Assembly: GCA_024685175.1 (NCBI GenBank) | Contig: JAIKWD010000012.1 | Coordinates: forward strand, 62,001 to 126,000 | Direction of reading: 5' to 3' | DNA length: 64,000 nt | Source of the DNA: Bacteroidales bacterium | GTDB lineage: Bacteria; Bacteroidota; Bacteroidia; Bacteroidales; WCHB1-69 | Part shown: positions 11,082 through 21,417 of the stretch, one piece after another | Numbering within the stretch: position 1 is the first letter of the stretch | Layout: each line of letters starts with the position of its first letter | Position numbers and translations under genes: made by a program | The notes under the pieces: generated by a model | The model's input: the letters and a program-made list of their open reading frames with translations, nothing else | Told to the model about the DNA's origin: nothing | Database searches by the model: none

Positions 11082-11201
11082 TAATTTATATTAAACTTAA
11101 AATTTTTTATCCATTATAATTGGGGCGGTAAAACTACAAAAATTTTCGCTTTATTCCTTTTATTTTTTTTAATAAATTTCAAACTATTTTAAATCAATTA
11201 T

Positions 11202-11576
11202 TTAGAACTTCCTTTTCAGAATTTCCGAATATATTACGCCCTTATAGATCTCATCGGCATCCAATTTTAGCGGACCTTTTTCTTCTATTTCATTTTCAAT
11301 GACTTGAGAGCTATTAGAAAATTCTATTTTTTGCCGCTGACCATTTTTTTCCAAATTATTGTCAATGGTTTCATACGTGAAATACTCCTCTTGTTTTGGA
11401 ACTTTCACATCACTTTCTTGCAAAAAATCATCCGTTCCAACATATTCATCAATATCTTCTTCCGGAACAGGCTGGGGCTGTGGAATCAGCTTCTTCTTGC
11501 GCGCAAGTATGGACGGGACAAGTGTGAAAAGGACCATCAACCCGATGGTTATTAGAATGTCAATGAAACTTTCCAT
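11202..11576 (-). CDS. Hypothetical protein with one N-terminal TM helix
   Basis: 124 aa ORF, hydrophobic N-terminus then acidic tail, consistent spacing with neighbours. Confidence 0.55.
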   Translation of the reverse strand: MESFIDILITIGLMVLFTLVPSILARKKKLIPQPQPVPEEDIDEYVGTDDFLQESDVKVPKQEEYFTYETIDNNLEKNGQRQKIEFSNSSQVIENEIEEKGPLKLDADEIYKGVIYSEILKRKF

Positions 11577-11589
11577 TTATTTTATTGTT

Positions 11590-12570
11590 TTAAATATTAT
11601 TATTGTTATCTTCATTTTTTATAGACTTTGCCTTGGCAATGCTGACATTCAGGTCATAACCTATAATCAACACTACTGAGCTCCAGTTTATCCACAACAA
11701 AACGGCAAACAAGGCCCCCAAAGAGCCGTAAATCACGTTATAATTGCTAAAATTGGAAAAATACATGTTCAAGATCCACAACAAAAGCACCAACAAAACG
11801 GTACAGGTAATGGAGCCGGGCGAGAAGAATTGATAGTTCTTCTTGTCAACTGGGGCTATGTAGTAGGTAAAACTGACCAAAAAGTACAAAGCAGCATAAA
11901 TCAAGATCCACTTGACTGCGTGGATGACAAAAAAGTATCCACGGCCCGAACTATCGCCGAGCAGCTGCTGGTGCACCTGCTTGATCAAGACGGAAGACAG
12001 AATGAAGAGCATAGCGACAACGAGAATGGCCAAGAAAAAAACGAACATCAGCAGCACGCTGAAGCCTATCTGCTTTATGAAGTTGCGGTTGTGGTCATCG
12101 AAGTAGGCGGTATTCAGCGCTACGAGCACACCGTTCATACAGATTATGGAGAAGTAGACGCCGAAGAAAAGCATCAACAATGAGAGTGTCCCGTGATGGC
12201 CGGTCACCACATCCATAACCACATCGGACACGGCTCCCCACGCATATTGGGGCACAATCGACTGCACAAAGTCCAGTACCACCTGCTGGATCTCGTTCCC
12301 CAAAAATGAAATGGCGGAGAACAAGGATATTATCATAGGCACCAAAGCGATGAACACCCTGTAGGTGAGAGCTGCCGCGCGTTGGAAGATGATGCCTTTG
12401 CCCAACGACTCAATGTAAAAACGCATAGCATCGTAGAGGGGCACTTGCTGGAACCCCGGCAAGGTGATTCGCCTGGACTTCTGGACGACCTTACCGATAA
12501 CCGGCGCGTGGTCCAAGTCGTTATGCGCATCGCGCAATCGCTCTTTTATATGCTCGACGTTCCATTTCAT
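11590..12570 (-). CDS. YihY/BrkB family inner-membrane protein
   Basis: Multi-TM; RAAALTYRVFIALVPMIISLFS and GSLGALFAVLLWINWSSVVLIIGYDLN. Confidence 0.9.
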   Translation of the reverse strand: MKWNVEHIKERLRDAHNDLDHAPVIGKVVQKSRRITLPGFQQVPLYDAMRFYIESLGKGIIFQRAAALTYRVFIALVPMIISLFSAISFLGNEIQQVVLDFVQSIVPQYAWGAVSDVVMDVVTGHHGTLSLLMLFFGVYFSIICMNGVLVALNTAYFDDHNRNFIKQIGFSVLLMFVFFLAILVVAMLFILSSVLIKQVHQQLLGDSSGRGYFFVIHAVKWILIYAALYFLVSFTYYIAPVDKKNYQFFSPGSITCTVLLVLLLWILNMYFSNFSNYNVIYGSLGALFAVLLWINWSSVVLIIGYDLNVSIAKAKSIKNEDNNNNI

Positions 12571-14594
12571 TCCTCTTCAAATTTCAAGTTGAAGTCAACT
12601 TTGATCTTGTCTTTCGACGGTTTGCCCTTGCTCTCGGTCGACCGAACAATCCTGCCGACAGGCACTCCTTTTTTCACCAAGTGCTGCTGCACCAACTCGT
12701 AACATTGGTCGGCTTTGCCCTTGGATTCGGTGGTCATCATTACCTCTAAATCCATTTCGGGCTTTTCTTTCAAATATTCGGCAATCGCATTGAGTTGGTG
12801 CGTCTGCTCTATGTTCAGTTCTTTCTGTCCAGATGGGTCGAAGGCCATCGTCTTGAACGTCTCGTCACCGGCCATCGCCTTGGCGATGAAATCGACGGGA
12901 GAAGCTGCTATCTTGACCACCAGATTCAAGAAAGTCTTCCAAATCACCTTTCCGAACGAGAACTCGGGAGAGGAGATGTCGCCTTGGACGGGCAGGTCCA
13001 TCTTGGCGTGGCCCTTGCGGTCTGTAATAACATAAACGGCGGCCTTCATCGGTATCTTGGCGGCCGCGGGCGTTATGCTTTTGTCCTTCTTGCCAAACGC
13101 CGGCTTGTAAAGGTCAAGTTCGTTCCGACTGTCCAGCATATTGTTCACAATGTCGATATTGCTTTCGAAATTGAAAAGTCCATCCTCCACGGGATAAGCA
13201 AGATAATGCAGGGAATATGGCGTGAACTCCTTGATTTCAAGATTCTTGATGGAAATCTTGGCCTTGGCGTTGGCCAAATTCAGAGGATCGAGTTTCGCAT
13301 TGCAGGCCAGTTCGCCCGAGTTGCCCAACTTGGCACTCAACGTCACGGGGAACTGCTTGCCGTTGGAGAGTTGGTCGGCTTTCATATTCAGGGCGCTGAC
13401 CTCGAACTTCTGCTCCTGTGGAGACACCGAGTGGTCAGCATACATCAGTCTGCCATTGCTCACGACCAAGTTCTTGACGATGTATTGAATCGGGATGGAG
13501 ACACCTGTCTTGCGCACGGCAGCGGTGTCCTTCTGTGCCTCTTTCTTCTTCTTCGCTGCCTTTCTGGCTTCTTTCTTCGACACGGCCGTCGTATCCATCT
13601 TGGCTTCAACACCTTTCAACCTACTTAACGTGTTGCCGTTTTCGTAAACGTCGAAATATATCACGGGATCGGCTAGCTCCAACTTGTTGACTTTGAACTC
13701 CTTCTTGCCTAAATCACCCTTCTCCAAATCCACGTTCAAAGCTTTGAACGCCAACAATGGCTCCTTGTCTGATTGCACCGCACTGAAATTCTTAAGCCCC
13801 AAATTTCCAGCAAATTGCAGATCCTTGATGTGTTTGACACAACCCTTCACGGAGGCATCGCCTTCCAAAAGTCCCTTGAGTTGGCCCACCTTGATCAATT
13901 CCTTCAGATAGGGCCATCCCATCGCCAGGGAGAGTTGTTTCATCTTCACATTGGCATCGAAATCGCCTTTCTCGATGTTATAGTTTCCCTTCAAGGCGAA
14001 ACTGCCGCCTTGGCGGAAGTCGGTCGTCATATTGACGTGCATAGGTTTCCCCTTCAAATAAAGGCGCGGAACCTTGATGTCCACATTTTTGGTGTCGAAT
14101 GTACTGCCCACGCGCACATCCTTGTAGAGCACCGCGGCATTCTTGACGTGAATGTGCCGGATGTCCACTTTCCATTTGGACGGACCTTTTTGGGGCTTGT
14201 GTTTTCTGTCCTTGGTGTAGAAATCAATGATATCGCTGAAGTTGAAGCGAATACCATCTTGGATCACCTTTCCCTCCAAGTTGTTGAGCTGAATCTTGTT
14301 GATGCGGACGGTCTTGCCGAGCAGTCGGGGCAGGGACACGCGCACCTTGAGTTTGTCGAAATGGATGAACCGGTCCTTGCCATTCTCTTCCTTGGCGTCA
14401 AGACCGATAAGGGCTACCTTGCCTGTTAAGACGTTGATGCGAACGTGCTTCACGTGTGCCTGGCGATGGCAGAGTTCCACGCTGTGCTTGTTGACATAGT
14501 TCTTGACGATAGGTCCTGCCAAAATACCAACTAGCAAGAGGATGGCGACAAGTATGCCAACAACCCACAAGGCAATTTTCAGTCCTTTTTTCAT
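12567..14594 (-). CDS. AsmA/DUF748-like protein
   Basis: 675 aa, N-terminal TM, AsmA-like repeats, OmpA-like C-terminal stretch; ATGA overlap with the YihY-like gene. Confidence 0.75.
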   Translation of the reverse strand: MKKGLKIALWVVGILVAILLLVGILAGPIVKNYVNKHSVELCHRQAHVKHVRINVLTGKVALIGLDAKEENGKDRFIHFDKLKVRVSLPRLLGKTVRINKIQLNNLEGKVIQDGIRFNFSDIIDFYTKDRKHKPQKGPSKWKVDIRHIHVKNAAVLYKDVRVGSTFDTKNVDIKVPRLYLKGKPMHVNMTTDFRQGGSFALKGNYNIEKGDFDANVKMKQLSLAMGWPYLKELIKVGQLKGLLEGDASVKGCVKHIKDLQFAGNLGLKNFSAVQSDKEPLLAFKALNVDLEKGDLGKKEFKVNKLELADPVIYFDVYENGNTLSRLKGVEAKMDTTAVSKKEARKAAKKKKEAQKDTAAVRKTGVSIPIQYIVKNLVVSNGRLMYADHSVSPQEQKFEVSALNMKADQLSNGKQFPVTLSAKLGNSGELACNAKLDPLNLANAKAKISIKNLEIKEFTPYSLHYLAYPVEDGLFNFESNIDIVNNMLDSRNELDLYKPAFGKKDKSITPAAAKIPMKAAVYVITDRKGHAKMDLPVQGDISSPEFSFGKVIWKTFLNLVVKIAASPVDFIAKAMAGDETFKTMAFDPSGQKELNIEQTHQLNAIAEYLKEKPEMDLEVMMTTESKGKADQCYELVQQHLVKKGVPVGRIVRSTESKGKPSKDKIKVDFNLKFEEE

Positions 14595-14597
14595 AGT

Positions 14598-15449
14598 CTA
14601 GAAAATAACGGTTTTCAGACTCAGGTCGAGACTGGCGATATGGTGTGTGAAGGCGCCCACGGAGATGAAATCCACGCCGGTGGCCGCATAATCGTGCAAT
14701 GTCTCTTTCACGATGCCGCCGGAGGCCTCGGTCTCGTAGCGGTGGTCGACCATCCGCACGCCCTCGCGCACCTGGTCGGGGGTGAAGTTATCGAACATGA
14801 TGCGATGCACGCCACCGTGCTCGAGCACACGGCGCACGTCGTCGAGACTGCGGGTCTCAATCTCGATATTTAGATGCAACCCCTTGTCCTTCTGGTAGTT
14901 GTTGGCTGCATCTATGGCCTTCTCGATACCGCCCGCAAAGTCGATGTGATTGTCCTTGAGCATCATCATATCGAAGAGGCCGAAGCGATGGTTTCGGGCA
15001 CCTCCGACCGCAACCGCATACTTCTCGAACACTCGGTTGTTGGGAGTGGTCTTGCGGGTGTCAAGCAGCGTCACCGTAGTATCCTTTACCATTTCCACAT
15101 ATTCGTGGGTGGTGGTGGCGATGCCGCTCATCCGTTGCATATAGTTGAGCACGGTACGTTCGGCCGTGAGCATCTTCTGAGCGGAGCCGTTGAGTTTGAA
15201 AACGATGTCACCCTTGTGGATGATGTCTCCATCGTGCATAAACTGCTCCATCCGGATGGTGTCGTCCACCTGCCGAAGCACCTCGCGGGCCACGTCCACA
15301 CCGCAAAGCACGCCGTCTTCTTTAACCAAGAGTTTCATCTCGCCTTGGGCCTTGGGATCAATGCACGACAAGGAAGAGTGGTCGCCATCGCCGATGTCTT
15401 CGGCCAGGCTCAACCGGATCAATTGCTGGATTTGTTCGGTTATTTTCAT
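14598..15449 (-). CDS. nadC: Nicotinate-nucleotide pyrophosphorylase
   Basis: LLDTRKTTPNNRVFEKYAVAVGGARNHRFGLFDMMMLKDNH. Confidence 0.95.
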   Translation of the reverse strand: MKITEQIQQLIRLSLAEDIGDGDHSSLSCIDPKAQGEMKLLVKEDGVLCGVDVAREVLRQVDDTIRMEQFMHDGDIIHKGDIVFKLNGSAQKMLTAERTVLNYMQRMSGIATTTHEYVEMVKDTTVTLLDTRKTTPNNRVFEKYAVAVGGARNHRFGLFDMMMLKDNHIDFAGGIEKAIDAANNYQKDKGLHLNIEIETRSLDDVRRVLEHGGVHRIMFDNFTPDQVREGVRMVDHRYETEASGGIVKETLHDYAATGVDFISVGAFTHHIASLDLSLKTVIF

Positions 15450-15937
15450 TTCTTTACCAAAATTTCAGGGGTCTCTATGACATTACTCTCATGCAAAGCG
15501 CGATCCACAAGACGGCATTGCAACTTAATGGTATCATAGGGAGAAAAGATGTTGTTAATATATGTTAAAATAGAGATTTCACCCTCTATTGATTCTGGCA
15601 GATTGTCACTAAGACGTGGAATGCGAGCGTGCAGAGGCATAGGCAAATCAACCAACACCCAATTGCCGTTTTGCTTTTCGTAGAAATCGATGAAGAAGTT
15701 GTAGTAATAGGCTGAGTCCGGGGCAAAAACGCCTACGGTATCCTCTTCGTCCAAACCAACATCCCCGTCACCATCCTGAAAATGAACCACCAAGTTGGCT
15801 TGGTTGTCCACATTTGTGCCATTATCTACTTTTTCCAGACGAACAAATTCGATGGCCGGTTCATCGGGAAATCTTTCCCGATGACCACAACTGCAAAAAA
15901 CAGCTGCGCAAAAACAGAATAACAGCCATCGTTTCAT
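15446..15937 (-). CDS. Putative lipoprotein
   Basis: 163 aa; MKRWLLFCFCAAVFCSCGHRE lipobox; VHFQDGDGDVGLDEED acidic motif; 4-nt overlap with nadC. Confidence 0.7.
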   Translation of the reverse strand: MKRWLLFCFCAAVFCSCGHRERFPDEPAIEFVRLEKVDNGTNVDNQANLVVHFQDGDGDVGLDEEDTVGVFAPDSAYYYNFFIDFYEKQNGNWVLVDLPMPLHARIPRLSDNLPESIEGEISILTYINNIFSPYDTIKLQCRLVDRALHESNVIETPEILVKK

Positions 15938-15972
15938 TCTAGTATCTCCGGATCGGATATTGCAAAAAAGTG

Positions 15973-17469
15973 TTAATTCATCAGGATATGCACACCGTTG
16001 ACGAAGTCGATGGATTTTTGGATCAACTCATGCATATAGGTGTCGTTCTCCACGAAAGGCACAAACTCGCGGTAGGCGGCTACAAAGTCCTCCAAGAACT
16101 CTGAGCTCTTGAGCGGACGTCTGAACTCGAGCGCCTGGGCGGCGTTGAAGAGCTCGATGCCGAGGATCTTCTCCACATTGTTGACCACGAGGTAGCACTT
16201 GGTGGCGGCGTTGGCGCCCATACTCACGTGGTCTTCCTGACCTTGCGACGACTCGATGGAGTCGGTAGAGCAAGGCATCGTGAAGGCCTTGTTCTGGTTG
16301 ACGATGGAAGCTGCGGCATATTGCGGAATCATAAAGCCGGAGTTGAGGCCTGGGTTCTTGACCAAGAAAGAGGGCAACTCGCGCTTGCCGGAGATCAATT
16401 GATAGATACGGCGCTCGGAGATGTTGCCCAATTCGGCCATCGCTATGGAGAGGAAGTCGAGCACCAAGGCCAAAGGCTGGCCGTGGAAGTTGCCCGCGCT
16501 GACCACGATATCCTCGTCGGGGAACACCGTCGGATTGTCGGTGACGGAGTTGATTTCGGTCTCCACCACATTCTGCACGTGTTGGATGGAGTCCTTGGTA
16601 GCCCCGTGCACCTGCGGGATGCAGCGGAACGAATAGGGATCCTGCACGTGCTCCTTGTGACGCTTGATGAGTTCGGAACCATCGAGCAGTTGGAGCATGT
16701 GGGAGGCCGTGATGATCTGACCTGCGTGCGGACGCACCATGTGGACGTTCAAGTTGAAGGGCTCGATACGACCGTCGAAGGCATCCAACGAAATGGCGGC
16801 GATGATGTCAGCCATCCAAGAGAGTTTTCTGGCCTTGATAAGCAACCAGACAGCATAGGAACTCATAAACTGCGTACCATTGAGGAGGGCCAGACCTTCT
16901 TTGGACTGCAGGGTGATGGGCTTCCAACCGAATTTCTCATTGATGACGGAAGCCGCGTATTTCTTGCCTCTGTAATAGACTTCGCCCATGCCGATGAGCG
17001 GCAGACTAAGATGGGCCAACGGGGCCAAGTCGCCAGAAGCGCCCAGCGAACCTTGCTGATACACAACGGGATATACACCCTTGTTGTAAAAATCGACCAA
17101 CCGTTGGATGGTGGCCAACTGCACGCCGGAATGACCATACGACAAAGATTGGATTTTCATCAACAACATCAGTTGCACAATCTCTTGGGGCACCTCATTG
17201 CCCACGCCACAAGCGTGCGAGATAACGAGGTTGCGTTGCAAGGTGGAGAGGTCTTTCTTGGAGATGCTCTTGTTGCAAAGCGAACCGAAACCAGTAGTCA
17301 CACCATAAATGGGTTCCTTTTCCTTGTCGGTTTTCTTGTCCAGATATGCACGGCATTTCTGCACAGCGTCTATGGCCTCTTGGGACAACTCAATCTTTTG
17401 TTTGCGTTCGATGATCTTCTCGACTTTGTCGATACTTAAGAATTTGGTAGAAATCTTGTGTCTTGTCAT
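15973..17469 (-). CDS. hutH: Histidine ammonia-lyase
   Basis: 498 aa; GSLGASGDLAPLAHLSLPLIG (MIO Ala-Ser-Gly active site). Confidence 0.93.
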   Translation of the reverse strand: MTRHKISTKFLSIDKVEKIIERKQKIELSQEAIDAVQKCRAYLDKKTDKEKEPIYGVTTGFGSLCNKSISKKDLSTLQRNLVISHACGVGNEVPQEIVQLMLLMKIQSLSYGHSGVQLATIQRLVDFYNKGVYPVVYQQGSLGASGDLAPLAHLSLPLIGMGEVYYRGKKYAASVINEKFGWKPITLQSKEGLALLNGTQFMSSYAVWLLIKARKLSWMADIIAAISLDAFDGRIEPFNLNVHMVRPHAGQIITASHMLQLLDGSELIKRHKEHVQDPYSFRCIPQVHGATKDSIQHVQNVVETEINSVTDNPTVFPDEDIVVSAGNFHGQPLALVLDFLSIAMAELGNISERRIYQLISGKRELPSFLVKNPGLNSGFMIPQYAAASIVNQNKAFTMPCSTDSIESSQGQEDHVSMGANAATKCYLVVNNVEKILGIELFNAAQALEFRRPLKSSEFLEDFVAAYREFVPFVENDTYMHELIQKSIDFVNGVHILMN

Positions 17470-17512
17470 GATATGTTATTTTTAATTATTTACTAATATC
17501 CCATATTAAAGT

Positions 17513-17522
17513 GCAAAGATAC
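17513..17522 (-). promoter_or_regulatory. Bacteroidota-type -7 element for hutH
   Basis: GTATCTTTGC on minus strand; matches TAnnTTTG. Confidence 0.6.
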
Positions 17523-17541
17523 AAAAAGATTTGAGACATTA

Positions 17542-17572
17542 GCCGTCTACTAACTGCTAACGGCTAACGGCT
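17542..17572. repeat. 7-nt-phased degenerate repeat array (GCTAACG type)
   Basis: GCCGTCT ACTAACT GCTAACG GCTAACG GCT, exact 7-nt period. Confidence 0.7.
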
Positions 17573-17578
17573 TTTTTT

Positions 17579-17588
17579 GTATTTTTGC
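17579..17588 (+). promoter_or_regulatory. -7 element for nadD
   Basis: GTATTTTTGC directly after a T-tract. Confidence 0.6.
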
Positions 17589-17595
17589 GTTTTAT

Positions 17596-18192
17596 TTGAA
17601 AAATCATCTCTTTATGAGAAAGACAGGGCTTTATTTTGGTTCGTTCAACCCCATTCACATCGGCCATCTCATCATTGCGGAGTATATGTTGGAGCATTCC
17701 GACCTGCAAGAGATATGGTTCGTAGTGTCACCGCGCAATCCGTTGAAGCAGAAAAGTTCGCTACTGGACGATCGCCAGCGACTGCACATGGTCAACTTGG
17801 CGGTGGAGGACGACGACCGGTTCAAGGCCTCCGACATCGAGTTCTCGTTGACGCAGCCTTCATACACCTGCCACACTCTCGCCCATCTCGCGGAGAAATA
17901 TCCGCAACGCGAATTCTGTTTGTTGATGGGGGAAGACAATCTGGCTACGTTCGAGAAATGGCTGAACTACGAATGGATTTTGGACAACTACCACCTCTAT
18001 GTGTATCCCCGACCAGGCTACGACGCGGGGGAGCGCAAGAACCATCCGCACGTCACGTTCGTGGACGCCCCGCAAATGCAACTCTCCTCCACCCTCATCC
18101 GCAAGAGCATCCAAGAGGGCAAAGGCGTACGGTATATGCTGCCCAAAAAGGTCTATCAATATATTGAAGAGATGCATTTTTACGAAAAATAA
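17596..18192 (+). CDS. nadD: Nicotinate-nucleotide adenylyltransferase
   Basis: TGLYFGSFNPIHIGHLIIAEYM and SSTLIRKSIQEGK. Confidence 0.93.
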   Translation: MKNHLFMRKTGLYFGSFNPIHIGHLIIAEYMLEHSDLQEIWFVVSPRNPLKQKSSLLDDRQRLHMVNLAVEDDDRFKASDIEFSLTQPSYTCHTLAHLAEKYPQREFCLLMGEDNLATFEKWLNYEWILDNYHLYVYPRPGYDAGERKNHPHVTFVDAPQMQLSSTLIRKSIQEGKGVRYMLPKKVYQYIEEMHFYEK

Positions 18193-18212
18193 ACTCACCA
18201 AAGAAGAAGACA

Positions 18213-19616
18213 ATGGCATTCAAAAGATATAACATTGAAAATCTGGAGATCATATCCGCCGGCGCGGAAGGTAAGGCCGTGGCCAAACAAGACGGCCTGA
18301 CCATTTTCGTACCTTACGCCGTGCCTGGCGATTTCGTAGACGTGGAGATCTACAAGCGCAAGCACGGCTATGCCGAAGCCAACCTGCTGGCCATCCGCTC
18401 GCCGTCACTCGACCGCGTGGTACCCCCGTGTGGCCACTTCGGCGTGTGCGGCGGCTGCAAATGGCAAATGCTATCCTACGACAAACAATTGGCATTCAAG
18501 CAGAAACAGGTGGAAGACAACTTCAAGCATCTCGGCAAGTTCGAGTTCCCCGAACTGAAACCCATTATCGGCTCCGAGAAACAATACTACTACCGCAACA
18601 AGTTGGAATACACTTTCTCCACGATGAAATGGCTCTCTTACGAAGACCTGAGGCGATACGAAGACGGCGAGTTTTACGAGCAGCGTTGTCTGGGTTTCCA
18701 CGTGCCGGGGATGTTCGACAAGGTGCTGGACATCGAGCACTGCTGGCTGCAGGCCGCCCCGAGCAACGACATCCGCCTCTTCTGCCGTGAATACGCAATG
18801 GACCACGACCTGGCCTTCTACAACCCGCGCGAGCAGACGGGCTTGCTCCGCAACATCATCATCCGCTCCGCCTCCACGGGCGACCTTATGCTCGTGGTCG
18901 TCATCACCGACTTCAACAGCGAAGTTGAGGCAATGCTGACCGCCATCGGCGAGCGTTTCCCCGAAATCACCTCGCTGGTCTACGTGGTCAACACCAAGAT
19001 GAACGACGCCATCTTCGACTTGCCGTTCCACCTTTTCAAGGGTCAGGACTACATAATGGAAGAGATGGAAGGGTTGAAATTCAAGGTAGGACCCAAGTCT
19101 TTCTACCAGACCAACAGCGAGCAGGCGTACAACTTGTACAAGGTGGTGCGCGACTTCGCGGCCATCCAGCCCGACGAGGTGGTCTACGACCTCTTCACGG
19201 GCACGGGCACCATTGCTAACTTCGTGGCGCACCAAGCCAAGCGTGTGGTGGGCATCGAGTACGTGGACGCAGCTGTGGCCGACGCCAAGATCAACTCGGC
19301 ACAGAACAATATCAACAACACGGAATTTCTAGTGGGTGATATGGCCAAGATCTTCACCGACAGCTTCATCAAGAAGCACGGCAAGCCGGACGTCATCATC
19401 TCCGACCCGCCGCGTGCTGGCATGCACCCTAACGTCATCGATCAACTCCTGAAACTGGAGGTGCCGCGCATCGTCTATGTCAGTTGCAACCCCGCCACGC
19501 AGGCGCGAGACCTCACCCTGCTCAACGAGAAATACCGCGTCACGGCCGTGCAACCCGTCGATATGTTCCCCCACACCCAACACGTGGAGAATGTGGTGCG
19601 CTTGGATTTAAGATAA
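18213..19616 (+). CDS. rlmD: 23S rRNA (uracil-5-)-methyltransferase RlmD/RumA family
   Basis: CGHFGVCGGCKWQ Fe-S motif; DLFTGTGTIANFVA; SDPPRAGMHP; VYVSCNPATQARDL. Confidence 0.9.
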   Translation: MAFKRYNIENLEIISAGAEGKAVAKQDGLTIFVPYAVPGDFVDVEIYKRKHGYAEANLLAIRSPSLDRVVPPCGHFGVCGGCKWQMLSYDKQLAFKQKQVEDNFKHLGKFEFPELKPIIGSEKQYYYRNKLEYTFSTMKWLSYEDLRRYEDGEFYEQRCLGFHVPGMFDKVLDIEHCWLQAAPSNDIRLFCREYAMDHDLAFYNPREQTGLLRNIIIRSASTGDLMLVVVITDFNSEVEAMLTAIGERFPEITSLVYVVNTKMNDAIFDLPFHLFKGQDYIMEEMEGLKFKVGPKSFYQTNSEQAYNLYKVVRDFAAIQPDEVVYDLFTGTGTIANFVAHQAKRVVGIEYVDAAVADAKINSAQNNINNTEFLVGDMAKIFTDSFIKKHGKPDVIISDPPRAGMHPNVIDQLLKLEVPRIVYVSCNPATQARDLTLLNEKYRVTAVQPVDMFPHTQHVENVVRLDLR

Positions 19617-19648
19617 TCTCATACATTTTTCATAACTAACATCACTCT

Positions 19649-20506
19649 ATGACAAACAAAGGAATAGCATTGGTAACCGGCGCCGACGGAGGAATGGGAA
19701 CTATTCACACCCGTACCTTGGCCAAAGCCGGCTATGAAGTAATCATGGCCTGTTACGATACGGACATAGCTCGCCCGACCTACGAAGCCATTCAAAAGGA
19801 GACGGGGGCCACTTTACATTTAATGCAAGTGGATCTTGCTAATTTGCAAGATGTTATCCGTTTTGCAAACGAAGTCAAACAACGTTTTTCAACGTTGAAT
19901 ATTTTATTGAACAATGCGGGTGTGCTAAGTCTTCGAGCCAAGAACAGCGTTAATGGTGTGGAATATACCGCTGCGGTCAACTATCTCGGCCACTATACAC
20001 TCACGAATGCATTGTTACCTATCATGGGCCAAGGCACCCGCATCGTCAGCATGATTTCCATCGCCTATATTCTTGGTACCATCCGTGAGGATTTCTTGTC
20101 CGAGACCAACGATAAAAAGTTCAACCGATTCACCACCTACGGCAACTCCAAACGTGCCCTTTACTATTTCATGCTTGACGTGGCTGAAGAGTGGAAGAAA
20201 CGGGGCATTTGCATCAATGTGGCCGACCCTGACATTGTGAGCACTGGACTTATCCGCCAAGGCAATATTGTGGTGGACAAGTTGTGCGACTGGATCTTCC
20301 GACCGCTTATCAACACGCCGGAGCAAGGGGCTGCCACCATGTTGGCAGCGGCACTGAATCCTGAATTCGAGGGTGTTACGAGCAGCTATTTCAAGAAACA
20401 GAAAGTCAAGCCTCATAAAAAACGTTTTTATAACAACGTGAAGGAGCGAGAGTTGCTTCGCAAAATCACACAAGAGGCATTGTCACGAAATGGTATAGTA
20501 CTATGA
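19649..20506 (+). CDS. Short-chain dehydrogenase/reductase family protein
   Basis: ALVTGADGGMG, LLNNAGVL, YGNSK catalytic motif. Confidence 0.88.
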   Translation: MTNKGIALVTGADGGMGTIHTRTLAKAGYEVIMACYDTDIARPTYEAIQKETGATLHLMQVDLANLQDVIRFANEVKQRFSTLNILLNNAGVLSLRAKNSVNGVEYTAAVNYLGHYTLTNALLPIMGQGTRIVSMISIAYILGTIREDFLSETNDKKFNRFTTYGNSKRALYYFMLDVAEEWKKRGICINVADPDIVSTGLIRQGNIVVDKLCDWIFRPLINTPEQGAATMLAAALNPEFEGVTSSYFKKQKVKPHKKRFYNNVKERELLRKITQEALSRNGIVL

Positions 20507-21405
20507 TAATACCACCCTATCTGAAGCGTGGCGACACGGTGGCCATTGCAGCTCCGGCGCGCAAGATCTCCCTTGAGGAGATCCGCCCCGCCGTGCATAT
20601 GCTGCAAGAGGCCAGTTTTAACGTTTATTATGACGACCGCCTTTTTGCCCAACAAAACCAGTTTGCCGGCGATGAACAAACGAGAGCAGGCTATATCCAA
20701 GAATTGCTCGACAGTCCTGCTGTCAATGCCATCTGGTTCGCTCGCGGAGGCTATGGTTCCGCCCGCATCATTGACCTACTCGACTTCTCCGCTTTCAAAC
20801 AGCACCCCAAATGGTTGGTGGGCTATAGCGACATCACTGTCTTTCACGCTCATATTAACAAAAATTATGATATTGCCACCTTACACGCCACCATGCCCAT
20901 CAACGTGCACGAAGGGGAGCGCGAGATTGCCGCTAACCAATCGCTATTGGCGGCACTTACCGGCCAACCTCTTCATTATAAGCTGTACACCCACCCTCTC
21001 AACAAGCCCGGCTATTTTGAAGCTCCCATAATTGGCGGTAACCTATCGGTACTGTATTCTCTCATGGGATCCCCTTCGGATATCGACACCGATGGCAAGA
21101 TACTCTTCATAGAAGACCTCGACGAGTATCTCTACCACATCGACCGCATGATGACCAATCTGGAGCGTAGCGGCAAACTCGACCACCTTGCCGGCCTTAT
21201 CGTCGGCCACATGAGCGACATGCATGACAACACCATCCCCTATGGCAAAACGGCCGAAGAGATTGTCGCGGAGCATTGCGCCCGTCATGACTTTCCCGTC
21301 ATCTTCAACTTTCCCGCCGGCCACGAAGCTGATAACCGTGCCATTCGACTGGGATGCCCATTACGTGGTTTTCTGGAAAACAACTATATTTGCATCGATA
21401 ATTAA
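20503..21405 (+). CDS. LD-carboxypeptidase (S66 family)
   Basis: WFARGGYGSARIIDLLDF, LVGYSDITVFHAHI; ATGA overlap with upstream SDR gene. Confidence 0.92.
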   Translation: MIIPPYLKRGDTVAIAAPARKISLEEIRPAVHMLQEASFNVYYDDRLFAQQNQFAGDEQTRAGYIQELLDSPAVNAIWFARGGYGSARIIDLLDFSAFKQHPKWLVGYSDITVFHAHINKNYDIATLHATMPINVHEGEREIAANQSLLAALTGQPLHYKLYTHPLNKPGYFEAPIIGGNLSVLYSLMGSPSDIDTDGKILFIEDLDEYLYHIDRMMTNLERSGKLDHLAGLIVGHMSDMHDNTIPYGKTAEEIVAEHCARHDFPVIFNFPAGHEADNRAIRLGCPLRGFLENNYICIDN

Positions 21406-21417
21406 TATTCCTCCAAC

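Noticed and set aside
16228-17439. 403-aa plus-strand ORF
   Set aside because: Antisense to hutH, which carries the MIO motif.
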